Shown piece by piece: positions 7,848-15,052 of a stretch of DNA of 64,000 nt; position 1 is the stretch's first letter; each line of letters starts with the position of its first letter. This stretch comes from JBBDIP01 sp050260675 (lineage in GTDB: Bacteria; Bacillota; Sulfobacillia; Fermentithermobacillales; Fermentithermobacillaceae), in the NCBI GenBank assembly GCA_050260675.1, contig JBLNCN010000010.1, positions 1-64,000 of the forward strand, read 5' to 3'. Under the pieces are notes generated by a model that made no database searches, had not been told where the DNA came from, and saw only the letters and a list, made by a program, of their open reading frames with translations. A program made the translations under genes and the position numbers.

Positions 7848-9624
7848 TTGCCTCCTGGCGATCAGAAATCTCGGCGTGGGATATCTCAGTGTGCGGTATG
7901 TCAGCGTGAGGCACCTCAGCGTGGGGCATCTCCGGGGGGAAGAACGTGCCGACCTCCTTGCCACCCACGATGGACAGGAGCACGTCCTTGCCGCTCCCGT
8001 TGCCCATGACCGTTGGAATACCGTTCTCCATGGCGAGGTTCGCGGCCCACAGTTTGGTAACCATCCCGCCTGTTCCGCTGGAAGAACCTGTGGAGCCGGC
8101 CATCGCGGTGATGGATGAGTCAATCCTGTCCACGGTCCGTAGGAGAGTTGCGTTGGGCACGCGGCGGGGATCGGCGTCAAACAGGCCGTCCGTGTCCGTC
8201 AGCAGGACTAGAGCCCCGGCGCTGACCAGCACCGCCACGCGGGCGGACAGGGTGTCGTTGTCTCCCAACTTGATCTCGTCAAAGGCCACGGCATCGTTCT
8301 CGTTCACGATGGGTACTATCCCGCGGCCGCACAGCTCCGTGATGGTGTTCCTGCATATGGCGGCCCTCTTGGGATTGGCGAAGTCGTCCCGTGTGAGCAG
8401 TACCTGCGCTACTGCCAGTCCGTACTCGTCGAACAGCGATTCATAGGTCTTCATAAGGAGCGCTTGGCCGACAGAAGAAAGGACTTGCCTGCCGGTGACT
8501 GTGTCGTCGAAGCCCGGACCGATCTTTCCCCGCCCTGCGGCCACCGCTCCTGACGAGACCAGGATAACTTGGCGGCCCGCTGTCTGCAGGCTAGCAACCT
8601 GGCGGACTAGATCCGCCAGCACCGGGATGTTGAGGTTGCCGGACGGGTCTGTCACGGTGGACGATCCAACCTTCACGACGACCCTGGTAGCCTTTGTGAG
8701 CACGTGGCGACCGGGCGTCTGGGCCATCTCCCTTGAGCGGGCCGCGGCGTGGGTCATCGCTTCCTCAATGAGCCGGTCGAAGTGCCTGCCCTCGAAGACC
8801 TTCAAAGCGGCGGCAGTGGTACCGTTGGGAGACGTGACCTGCCTAACCAGGTCACTCAGCGTGAGCGGGCTTTGCTTCAAGAGGTGGCCTGCTCCGCAGA
8901 GAGTCTGCCTGGCCAGTTGCTCCGCGAGGCCGGGCTCGAGGCCCATCCGGGTCCCTGCGGAAGCCATGTCTTCGGCAAGTTTGAAGAAGTAAGCCGGGCC
9001 GCTTCCGGAGAGGGCCGTGACCGCATCCAATTGCTCTTCGTCGACCCAGAAGACTTTGCCCGTGGAGGCGAGGAGCCTCTCTCCCACGGACTTCTCATGC
9101 TCGGTGACGGAAGCCCCGGCGCATATCGCCGTGACGCCTTCGCCGACCTGAGCGGGCGTGTTGGGCATCGACCGGAGGACCGCGAACTCCGGGCCCAGCG
9201 CTTTTTCGAGGAACGACAGGGGCACGCCCGCTGCTACAGAGATCAGCAGATGGCGGAGCGCAGGCCTGTCATGATGCGCTTCGTCACTCTGGAGCGATCC
9301 TGGCTTAACCTCTCTGCGGGATGTGGCGCGGGATGCGGCCTCCGGAAGGGCATCTCCGCAAGCGGCGGCCACCAAGGCCTCAAGCACTGCAGGAACCTCA
9401 CCAGGTTTCACCGCAAGCACCAGGGTGCTGCACTCACGAACAAGCTCGCCAAGGCTCGTCGCCGCTCGGACCCCGTAGTCTCTCTGAAGTCTTTCCAGCC
9501 GCTCTTTGTTTGCCTTGTTCACCGCCATTATGCGCGAGCCATCCAGAGAGCCGGACGCGACGGCGCCCCGGATGATGGCTGTCGCCATGTTGCCTGCTCC
9601 AATGAAACCTACCTTTTCGTTCAT
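7825..9624 (-). CDS. proC-proB: Fused pyrroline-5-carboxylate reductase / glutamate 5-kinase (ProC-ProB)
   Basis: One uninterrupted 599-residue frame carries two proline enzymes. The N-terminal half is ProC (pyrroline-5-carboxylate to proline): Rossmann GFIGAGNMA at residues 6-14, then RSMPNTPAQVGEG and TALSGSGPAYFF. From about residue 320 it becomes ProB (ATP-dependent glutamate phosphorylation): VVVKVGSSTV, VSSGAVAAG, NENDAVAFDEIKLGDND, LTDTDGLFDADPR. The kinase ends near GTFFPP with no PUA domain. ProC has an extra polar stretch of roughly 40 residues before ISVAAGVPL. A tail of five-residue repeats follows the kinase. ATG 9624 has AAAGGAGAT 6 nt upstream. The internal Met at the junction has AAGGGAG abutting it, so separate ProB initiation is possible but poorly spaced. 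Confidence 0.9.
   Translation of the reverse strand: MNEKVGFIGAGNMATAIIRGAVASGSLDGSRIMAVNKANKERLERLQRDYGVRAATSLGELVRECSTLVLAVKPGEVPAVLEALVAAACGDALPEAASRATSRREVKPGSLQSDEAHHDRPALRHLLISVAAGVPLSFLEKALGPEFAVLRSMPNTPAQVGEGVTAICAGASVTEHEKSVGERLLASTGKVFWVDEEQLDAVTALSGSGPAYFFKLAEDMASAGTRMGLEPGLAEQLARQTLCGAGHLLKQSPLTLSDLVRQVTSPNGTTAAALKVFEGRHFDRLIEEAMTHAAARSREMAQTPGRHVLTKATRVVVKVGSSTVTDPSGNLNIPVLADLVRQVASLQTAGRQVILVSSGAVAAGRGKIGPGFDDTVTGRQVLSSVGQALLMKTYESLFDEYGLAVAQVLLTRDDFANPKRAAICRNTITELCGRGIVPIVNENDAVAFDEIKLGDNDTLSARVAVLVSAGALVLLTDTDGLFDADPRRVPNATLLRTVDRIDSSITAMAGSTGSSSGTGGMVTKLWAANLAMENGIPTVMGNGSGKDVLLSIVGGKEVGTFFPPEMPHAEVPHADIPHTEISHAEISDRQEANGTAHTL
7857..7931 (-). repeat. 15-nt tandem repeat encoding a pentapeptide tail
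   Basis: Inside the 3' end of the ProC-ProB frame, about five diverged 15-nt units encode MPHAE, VPHAD, IPHTE, ISHAE and ISDRQ. The third codon positions differ between units but His and an acidic residue recur. The tail lies beyond the kinase fold and just before the proA start, so it may be a length-variable linker rather than a catalytic part. Confidence 0.7.
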
Positions 9625-9639
9625 GCTTCCATCTCCTTT

Positions 9640-9900
9640 CCAAAAACACAAACCCCTTCGCCTCGGAAAGGACGAAGGGGTTATCTTCGCGGTACCACCT
9701 TTATTGGGCCCAAAGGCCCCACTCTGCGAGTCCGTCAAATGGGTCACGAACTCCGTCCATGGTAACGGGCAGACAGGCCCGTCGCGGCTCGTCGCCGGAC
9801 GCTCACGGGTGGGTTGGAAGGTCCTGACGGCCACCCTTTCACCATTTGGGCGGCTCTCTTTGCGGCAGGGGGATCTTCTTGCTCCCGTTCATCGCGCTTT
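9640..9900 (-). promoter_or_regulatory. T-box riboswitch, probably proline-specific
   Basis: Read on the minus strand, this leader has a stem I with GATGA and a distal AGAGAG...GGTGAAAG element (about 9840-9858), then the T-box proper, AGGTGGTACCGCG, at 9689-9701. A Rho-independent terminator follows: CCCCTTCG/CGAAGGGG (9653-9660 and 9673-9680) with a T-rich tail. Uncharged tRNA would pair with the T-box bulge and favour an antiterminator. The specifier region (about 9808-9820) contains CCA and CCC triplets, both Pro codons; I cannot fold it exactly. Control of proC-proB-proA agrees with a tRNA-Pro sensor. Confidence 0.88.
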
Positions 9901-9916
9901 CTATGAGATGTGACCT

Positions 9917-9945
9917 ATCATACAGATGCAGAAGCGCGGGTTCAA
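9917..9945 (-). promoter_or_regulatory. Sigma-A promoter for the proCB-proA transcript
   Basis: On the minus strand TTGAAC (9940-9945) and TATGAT (9917-9922) are separated by 17 nt, five of six matches each. Transcription would begin near 9910, just before the T-box stem I. The 9950-10138 stretch to the next divergent gene contains a GGCGGG/CCCGCC hairpin near 10048-10065 and no gene. Confidence 0.7.
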
Positions 9946-10138
9946 CTGGTTAGCTCTGGCAAGACCAGAGATACTCTCGCCAATCCAAGATAGGTACTGA
10001 ACCAAGACAGGCACTGAAGACGCCTGGATACGTATTCCCGGCGCTGGCGGGAGGAAACCCGCCACACCGTACGCTCGTCTATACCGGATGTGAGCCCGTG
10101 GCGGGCCCCGGTCCGCACTCTCTAGGAGGCATAGCACT

Positions 10139-10933
10139 GTGGGGGAACCGACAAAGCGGAAGTCCGCAGCATGGACGACTGTGGTTGCTGTAGTCTTGGT
10201 TGCGCTTTTTCAGGTCGGGAAGTTCTACGGTCCGGAACTGTTAAGCAGGCTGCCTGTTAAGGTTCACAACGTTGAGGTTACCGCAGAGACCGAGACCGGC
10301 GAATCCCCCGAATTTCGCTACTCGCTGAGGCTTCCCGTGTTCACGACTTCCGATCCCGATGTCCAGCGAATTCTCGATACCTTGGCCGAGAAAATAAGCG
10401 ACGATGCCCGTACCGAGGTCCAGACAATGCGGGAACGAGCCGAGACGGATGCCCTATGGGCCAAGGAGGAGGGTTTCGACCTCCCTCGTTACGACTACAG
10501 CATCGACTTCGAGGTGACCTGCAATCGCGACAACCTCCTGAGCGTCAATACCATCCAGTACTTCTACACGGGAGGGGCTCACGGAGAACCGCTCATGCTC
10601 TCATACAACATCGACTTGAGGAGCGGAAAGACGCTGGCTATCGCGGACCTCTTCACTGATGTGCGGACCGCGAAAATCATCTTGGCGCTGGGAGTCTCCG
10701 AGAGGATAAAGGCCGAGCCCGACAGGTTCTTCCCTGACGCAGCCGACAACGCGGGCGTTCGCGATGACCAGCAGTTCTACTTTCAAGACGGGTATGTTGT
10801 CCTCCACTACGGCATCTACGAGTTGGCACCGTATGCTGCCGGACTACCCAAGTTTGCGTTCGGTATTACCGAATTGGAGAATGTCCTGCAGCCTCGAATC
10901 AGAAAGGCCCTCTTTAGGGCCGCGGTTGAGTAG
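10139..10933 (+). CDS. Membrane-anchored DUF4163/DUF3298 (RsiV-like ectodomain) protein
   Basis: A 264-residue protein with a short basic N-terminus and one hydrophobic segment (about residues 11-25), so probably an uncleaved signal anchor with an extracytoplasmic domain. That domain has the features of the DUF4163-DUF3298 pair of RsiV and PdaC: a strand-rich first part, then TGGAHGEP, the conserved glycine-rich turn, and ALADLF-type spacing at IADLFTDV. The anti-sigma cytoplasmic region of RsiV is missing and no sigma-factor gene lies beside it. GTG 10139 follows CTAGGAGGCA. A broken copy of its 3' end lies at 14774-14947. Confidence 0.7.
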   Translation: MGEPTKRKSAAWTTVVAVVLVALFQVGKFYGPELLSRLPVKVHNVEVTAETETGESPEFRYSLRLPVFTTSDPDVQRILDTLAEKISDDARTEVQTMRERAETDALWAKEEGFDLPRYDYSIDFEVTCNRDNLLSVNTIQYFYTGGAHGEPLMLSYNIDLRSGKTLAIADLFTDVRTAKIILALGVSERIKAEPDRFFPDAADNAGVRDDQQFYFQDGYVVLHYGIYELAPYAAGLPKFAFGITELENVLQPRIRKALFRAAVE

Positions 10934-10987
10934 AGGTCACTTCTGGGTGGCGGTCGCTCGGTTCGCTAAGGAGGATCTGTAGCCTCT

Positions 10988-11017
10988 ATCGCAGCCGCCA
11001 GAGGGCCTGCAGGGGAC
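10988..11017 (+). repeat. Diverged copy of the island boundary repeat
   Basis: The segment TCGCAGCC...AGGGCCTGC.GGGAC resembles the sequence at 12990-13018, just downstream of the tRNA-like part there. It lies between the RsiV-like gene and the membrane protein gene. It lacks the T-arm sequence, so it is the weakest of the related copies. Confidence 0.4.
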
Positions 11018-11096
11018 AGTTAATCCATCCAACACGCAAGGCTTTTTGGCGCCGATCGCCGAATGTCGCTCTAGGGTTGGAAGGAGGGTGGCTCCG

Positions 11097-11846
11097 GTGA
11101 GTGACGGTCGCATTCTTAAAGTGAGGTTGGGCGTCAATCCGAACTCCAGCGGCCACGGCGTGCTGTTTGGATCAGTGTTCTTCCTCCCGTACTCGGTGGC
11201 AGCGTCGTTCATAGCGAACGCATGCGTATCCGGACTCGATGCCGCTCTGGATGCCTACCGAGCGAGCTGCGGTGAGTCGAAACCGGCAGATCGCGCCTCT
11301 ACCGTGGCTGTCTGGGCCTTGAGTTGGGCCGGCTTCACCGCGGTGTGGGCGACGTTCCTTTCAGGCATGGTGACGCTCCCGATATGGGGTTGGGTCCTCG
11401 GGAGCTGTGTTTCGGCACTCCCGATCATCATCCTAACCTACATGGCCAGACGCGCTCCTGCTCTGATCCTTCTATCGAAACGCCTACTGAAGCCATGCTT
11501 GTGGGGACCGGTGATAGGCATTACCGGCACCCTAGCATATGGCGGAAGCCTGTTGACGGCGGAACCTTGGGGCATAATAGTCCTCTACGGGTACCTGACT
11601 CCACTTGCCCTTGTGCTTGCGGCGGCAGCAGCTAGGGCAGGAGGCGTGTTCCAGACACCCAAGTGGTTGCTTAACGCGAGCATCGCCTACGTGGCAATCG
11701 GGTTTGTCCTACTCTTCCCGATCCCGCCCATCTCAACGAGGGCGTACAATCCGGTCGGGCTCTTCTTCCCTCTGTGGGGCTACGGCGCCCCCTACGCTCT
11801 GGCGGCCATCGGACTAACCCGAATGCATAAGGGCAGCCTGTCTTGA
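11097..11846 (+). CDS. Polytopic membrane protein coupled to radical SAM gene
   Basis: A 249-residue protein of no family I recognise. After a polar N-terminus with VNPNSSGHGVLFGS it is mostly hydrophobic, with about six or seven membrane segments, the first near residues 22-42. A loop with conserved-looking charge (DAYRASCGESKPADR) follows the first segment. GTG 11097 is preceded by AAGGAGGG about 9 nt away. Its stop overlaps the TTG of the radical SAM gene by 4 nt (TTGA), so the two are translated together. Membrane partners of peptide-modifying radical SAM enzymes are often exporters or proteases, but no such motif is visible here. Confidence 0.7.
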   Translation: MSDGRILKVRLGVNPNSSGHGVLFGSVFFLPYSVAASFIANACVSGLDAALDAYRASCGESKPADRASTVAVWALSWAGFTAVWATFLSGMVTLPIWGWVLGSCVSALPIIILTYMARRAPALILLSKRLLKPCLWGPVIGITGTLAYGGSLLTAEPWGIIVLYGYLTPLALVLAAAAARAGGVFQTPKWLLNASIAYVAIGFVLLFPIPPISTRAYNPVGLFFPLWGYGAPYALAAIGLTRMHKGSLS

Positions 11847-13003
11847 GGATCCGTCGGGTTCGCTTTGAGCACTTCGGTGGCATCATAGGCACCGAAAACC
11901 CGGAATCCCTGATGTGGGTGGACAGGGACTACCTTCGCTCCAGAGGGTTTGACGGAGGACCTGTGTGGAGGGGGATTGACCTGGATCACCTCTCCGGGCC
12001 CGTCGAGATGGAAATCACGATTACCACGCGCTGCAACCTCCAGTGCCCGTGCTGCTACACTTCAGCCACTGGGGATGGACACGACGTTCCGTTGAGCGCC
12101 GTCATAAAGTCATTGGACGTTGCAGCAAGCATGAACGTGTTCCACGTCGCATTCGGCGGCGGCGAGCCTCTGTGCCATCCTGACCTGATCCACATGGGTC
12201 GCGCGGCGCAACAGCGTGACTTGCTGCCTTCCTTCACAACCAACGGGGTCTTGGTCACCGCACAATGGGCCGCCGAGGCTTCCGGCATCTTTTCAAGAGT
12301 GAACGTCAGCATCGACCTGCCCGGAGGGCAGAGGGATACCCGGATGCCGCTTCACCGCTCACTCGATGCGGTCCGAACCTTGGCGAGCGCGCGAATAGTG
12401 ACCGGCTGCAATCTCATCTTGACGGATGACATCGTCCCCCAGTTGGACAGCGTCTTCTCCCAGGTGTCTCAAGCGGGAGCCGACAGCCTTATGCTTCTCC
12501 GAGCGAAACCCTCGGGCCGTGGTGGGGACACGTACCACAACATGCGACTGTCCACCGAGCGGCAAAGAGCCCTGCTCCCGCTCCTGCTGACACTCTCCAA
12601 AGCTCATAATCTCCCTTTTCACCTGGACTGCGCTCTGGCGCCTCTACTCATGACGTCAGGCGTATCAAGGGACCTGCTCGACACCCTTGGAGCCTACGGG
12701 TGCATCGCCGGTGACTTGCTGGTCACAGTGGACGCGGAAGGGATGGTCCATCCGTGCAGCCATCTGGACCATGTGGTAGGACGTGTTGAGGCGCTTCCGC
12801 AGCTGTGGAAGGATCCCCTCGCATGGGGCGGACTTCGAGAGCGCACCTCTATGCTCACAGGCAGATGCGCCGGTTGCGGAGTGCGAGACCTCTGCAGGGG
12901 CGGGTGCCCCGTGACTAACTCTTATTACGATCTGGACCTACGTGAGCCCGATCCGGACATTGAGTGCCGCAGAGTCCGATTTGAACCCCTGTCGCAGCCA
13001 TGA
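11843..13003 (+). CDS. Radical SAM/SPASM-domain protein (peptide-maturase-like)
   Basis: A 386-residue enzyme. The cluster motif CNLQCPCC gives CxxxCxxC at C64, C68 and C71, followed by GGGEPL for S-adenosylmethionine binding. The C-terminal SPASM-like region has Cys at CIAGD, HPCSHL and CAGCGVRDLCRGGCP, enough for auxiliary iron-sulfur clusters. The N-terminus (RFEHFGGIIGTENPES) resembles the lead-in seen in several maturases of ribosomally made peptides. The start is TTG overlapping the upstream stop. The last codons (RFEPLSQP) are encoded by a tRNA-Glu-like sequence. No obvious precursor peptide was found nearby, so substrate and product are unknown. Confidence 0.85.
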   Translation: MRIRRVRFEHFGGIIGTENPESLMWVDRDYLRSRGFDGGPVWRGIDLDHLSGPVEMEITITTRCNLQCPCCYTSATGDGHDVPLSAVIKSLDVAASMNVFHVAFGGGEPLCHPDLIHMGRAAQQRDLLPSFTTNGVLVTAQWAAEASGIFSRVNVSIDLPGGQRDTRMPLHRSLDAVRTLASARIVTGCNLILTDDIVPQLDSVFSQVSQAGADSLMLLRAKPSGRGGDTYHNMRLSTERQRALLPLLLTLSKAHNLPFHLDCALAPLLMTSGVSRDLLDTLGAYGCIAGDLLVTVDAEGMVHPCSHLDHVVGRVEALPQLWKDPLAWGGLRERTSMLTGRCAGCGVRDLCRGGCPVTNSYYDLDLREPDPDIECRRVRFEPLSQP

Positions 13004-13018
13004 AAGGGCCTGCGGGAC
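12978..13018 (+). repeat. tRNA-Glu-like repeat at the radical SAM 3' end
   Basis: GATTTGAACCCCTGTCGC matches the T-arm side of the tRNA-Glu gene at 15053-15128 (read in reverse). It continues into GCC.TGA.AGG.CCTGCGGGAC, which matches the partial copy at 13561-13617 but not the tRNA itself. The radical SAM stop codon lies inside it. Confidence 0.65.
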
Positions 13019-13025
13019 CACAGGA

Positions 13026-13056
13026 TTGACTACCTCGCAGCCGTCCATGATACAAT
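13026..13056 (+). promoter_or_regulatory. Possible promoter for the Cys-rich gene
   Basis: TTGACT (13026-13031) and TACAAT (13051-13056) each match five of six consensus bases but stand 19 nt apart, slightly long. It lies directly after the tRNA-like repeat and 34 nt before the start codon of the next gene. Confidence 0.45.
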
Positions 13057-13089
13057 GCTTTCTTGTTTGTCTCATGGGAGGTGATTGCT

Positions 13090-13488
13090 ATGCGGAAAGA
13101 AGTCTCGTTGAAAGATAACAATCTGGTGCTGGTCGAAGTTGACATTCACACGACTGAAAAGACACGCCGCATTCTGCAGTCCATGAAGGAATGCCCTCAC
13201 CTGGTTCGCATGATGGACATCGAAGGTGAACCTGACCGCATCCTCTGCCTGTACGCCGTGCCCAAGGATAAGGTTTGGTGGGCCACAGGGCAGGCTGAAG
13301 ATCCGTCTGTCATAGGAGCCAAGTCGGCCCGTGCTGTGGTCGCTGCTGCCGCGCATCCCGATGTGGTGAGTCTGGCCTACTATCCTGACAGGGGGGACGT
13401 CCCCTGCCGCAGCGATTGCCCCGAATGCCCTCAGTATCGGACGAGATGCAAGGGCTGCCCGGCATCGAGGTACTACATTGGTGAGTGA
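13090..13488 (+). CDS. Cys-rich protein of unknown function
   Basis: A 132-residue protein with ATG 13090 behind GGGAGGTGAT. The first half (about residues 12-60) looks like an alpha/beta domain beginning LVLVEVDIH. The C-terminus is a dense cysteine block, CRSDCPECPQYRTRCKGCPA, with five Cys in CxxxCxxCx6CxxC spacing. Such blocks bind iron-sulfur clusters or zinc and resemble SPASM-type tails, but I cannot assign a family. It follows the radical SAM gene in the same direction after 86 nt and has its own possible promoter. A hairpin terminator lies 45 nt downstream. Confidence 0.75.
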   Translation: MRKEVSLKDNNLVLVEVDIHTTEKTRRILQSMKECPHLVRMMDIEGEPDRILCLYAVPKDKVWWATGQAEDPSVIGAKSARAVVAAAAHPDVVSLAYYPDRGDVPCRSDCPECPQYRTRCKGCPASRYYIGE

Positions 13489-13532
13489 TCTGGTAGTGGC
13501 AGTCATCCAGCAGAAGTGACCACAAACAAGAA

Positions 13533-13548
13533 ACCCGCTCTTGCGGGT
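13533..13548. terminator. Hairpin terminator after the Cys-rich gene
   Basis: ACCCGC (13533-13538) and GCGGGT (13543-13548) form a 6-bp stem with loop TCTT. CTTGTT follows on the plus strand and TTTCTTGTTT on the minus strand, so it may work both ways. Its flanks match those of the tRNA-Glu terminator at 15013-15028, so it was probably copied together with the partial tRNA. Confidence 0.6.
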
Positions 13549-13559
13549 CTTGTTCTCAC

Positions 13560-13606
13560 TATGGTAGCCCCAAGGGGATTTGAACCCCTGTCGCCGCCGT
13601 GAGAGG
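13560..13606 (-). pseudogene. Partial tRNA-Glu copy (3' half)
   Basis: These 47 bp are identical to 15051-15097, the 3' half of the intact tRNA-Glu including the encoded CCA, T-arm and anticodon loop. Identity stops in the 5' strand of the anticodon stem. The D-arm and 5' acceptor strand are absent, so no tRNA can form. Breakpoints in or beside the anticodon loop are typical of tyrosine-recombinase integration into tRNA genes. Confidence 0.85.
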
Positions 13607-13664
13607 TCCTGCGGGACACTCCCGAGGGTCAGCATAGCATACATCAGGTCTGAAAGGAGAGGCG

Positions 13665-14192
13665 TCATTTGGTCCAGTCCGTATGTCGACGTCCGCAGAG
13701 AGAGACATACTTTCTCAGGGTGCCTACATGCATAGAATAGAACACTTCCGGATGTGAGTTCAGCATCTCGCCGATCTTTGAAGTGGTAACCCATCGGCAG
13801 TTTGCCGCTTCTTCCGTGCGCGGCAACAGATCGCCTTCGGCATGACAGACGAACACCAAGACCATGATCGGATAGTCTCCGGTTAGGTTCTGGGAGCATG
13901 AAAACGGCATGTAGTTGATTACTTCATACTTGTTCGTCCTGTAAATGGGGGACTCATTTTCACCGGCTATCTCAACCACTCGCAGGCCGGTCTCTTCCAT
14001 GACCTCTCTTCTAAGCGCATCATAGATGCTCTCGAACGCGCGAATCTTTCCCGCAGGAATCTCGAGAAGTCCGTCTTCACCAGGTGCATTCTGCTTGTGC
14101 CTCTCTTGCAGAAGCACATGCTCCACTCCGTCTATTTCCTTAGTTAGAATCGCTCCAACACCCGGTACTGCAAATTGCTCCATGTTTGTCAC
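13665..14192 (-). CDS. Nudix hydrolase
   Basis: A 175-residue hydrolase of nucleoside-diphosphate-linked compounds. The Nudix box is present as GKIRAFE...LRREVMEETGL (G-x5-E-x7-REUxEExGU), with the EE pair that binds Mg. The strand before it, LLEIPAGKI, resembles ADP-ribose pyrophosphatases, but the substrate cannot be fixed. It lies in a stretch with visibly lower GC than the surrounding genes, which suggests horizontal transfer, inside the tRNA-Glu island. A second Nudix gene lies 27 nt upstream on the same strand. Confidence 0.85.
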   Translation of the reverse strand: MTNMEQFAVPGVGAILTKEIDGVEHVLLQERHKQNAPGEDGLLEIPAGKIRAFESIYDALRREVMEETGLRVVEIAGENESPIYRTNKYEVINYMPFSCSQNLTGDYPIMVLVFVCHAEGDLLPRTEEAANCRWVTTSKIGEMLNSHPEVFYSMHVGTLRKYVSLCGRRHTDWTK

Positions 14193-14219
14193 CCGCTAAC
14201 GAACGGTTTTGAGGGACGG

Positions 14220-14699
14220 TCAGACAAAACGTACGGTACCTAGGTACACTGGGGTGGCCGAAGCCACTATCTCCCGGAACCTGCGGCTCAGGGGGTTCGG
14301 GCGAACGTTCATAGAAGGAATATCGTCGACACTTATCCACTGGCATTCCTCTTGCTGGAAGTCCATCTCGGTGGCTTCGTGCACTGCGTCATCAACTAAC
14401 TCTGCGATGAAGATATGAAGTATTCGATGTGCGTAGTCAGCATAGCGGCGTCGCAACTCCTCGTCGTCATAGATCTCCTCGACAAGGGCAGCAAAGCGAA
14501 CCGGCCTGACACGATATCCGGTTTCTTCCAAACACTCTCTAACCAGAGTCTCCTCCAAGGTCTCGAATTCTTTCTGCCCGCCTCCCGGCAAATCATAGTA
14601 GACGTCGCCGCGAAATCCGACGCATCTGTTGAGAAGCACGTTCCCGTTGCGGATCACGATTGCTTTGGCTGCGCTTCTGATCACTGTGTTCCCCCTCAT
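14220..14699 (-). CDS. Nudix hydrolase
   Basis: A 159-residue protein with the Nudix box GGGQKEFETLEETLVRECL followed by EETGY. DLPGGGQ before the box and the C-terminal QWISVDDIP are usual for MutT-like and ADP-sugar hydrolases. Similarity to the neighbouring Nudix protein is limited to the box, so these are not a recent duplication. It appears to be the first gene of a two-gene minus-strand unit. The start lies close to the truncated RsiV-like fragment on the other strand. Confidence 0.85.
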   Translation of the reverse strand: MRGNTVIRSAAKAIVIRNGNVLLNRCVGFRGDVYYDLPGGGQKEFETLEETLVRECLEETGYRVRPVRFAALVEEIYDDEELRRRYADYAHRILHIFIAELVDDAVHEATEMDFQQEECQWISVDDIPSMNVRPNPLSRRFREIVASATPVYLGTVRFV

Positions 14700-14773
14700 C
14701 TCTCCGAGTTGGCTTCAGGTCGTGCTCTCCGCTCGTTTCCACGCAAATGAAGACGGGACAGGCGCACCCTTAG

Positions 14774-14947
14774 TTCCGCGACCAGGAGTTCTACTTGCAG
14801 GGCGGGCAGGTTGTCCTCCACTACGGCATCTACGAATTGGCGCCATATGCCGCCGGGTTACCCAAGTTTGCTCTTGGCGCCGATGAACTGGGGAACGTCC
14901 TAAAACCGAGGATCAGAAGGTCACCAGAAAAGGCCTCGTTCGAATAA
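14774..14947 (+). pseudogene. 3' fragment of an RsiV-like (DUF3298) paralogue
   Basis: The frame TTC at 14774 to TAA at 14945-14947 encodes 57 residues, including VVLHYGIYELAPYAAGLPKF, that closely match the C-terminal end of the gene at 10139-10933. The 5' three-quarters is missing and there is no start codon or ribosome-binding site. It is the relic of a second copy, truncated where the Nudix segment begins. Confidence 0.85.
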
Positions 14948-15012
14948 CGTCTTCCTCGTCGAACCAGACGAGCAGGGACCCAGGATGCGATGCCTCCGAA
15001 TAAACAAGAAAG

Positions 15013-15028
15013 CCTGCCTTTCAGCAGG
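15013..15028 (-). terminator. Terminator of the tRNA-Gln/tRNA-Glu transcript
   Basis: CCTGC (15013-15017) pairs with GCAGG (15024-15028). On the minus strand TTTCTTGTTT follows. It lies 25 nt past the CCA of tRNA-Glu. Confidence 0.65.
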
Positions 15029-15052
15029 TCTTGCTCTCACTTTCATGCTTTA

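Noticed and set aside
7825..9834. 669-codon form of the ProC-ProB frame
   Set aside because: The first 70 codons read through the T-box and its terminator; the ATG at 9624 has a good ribosome-binding site.
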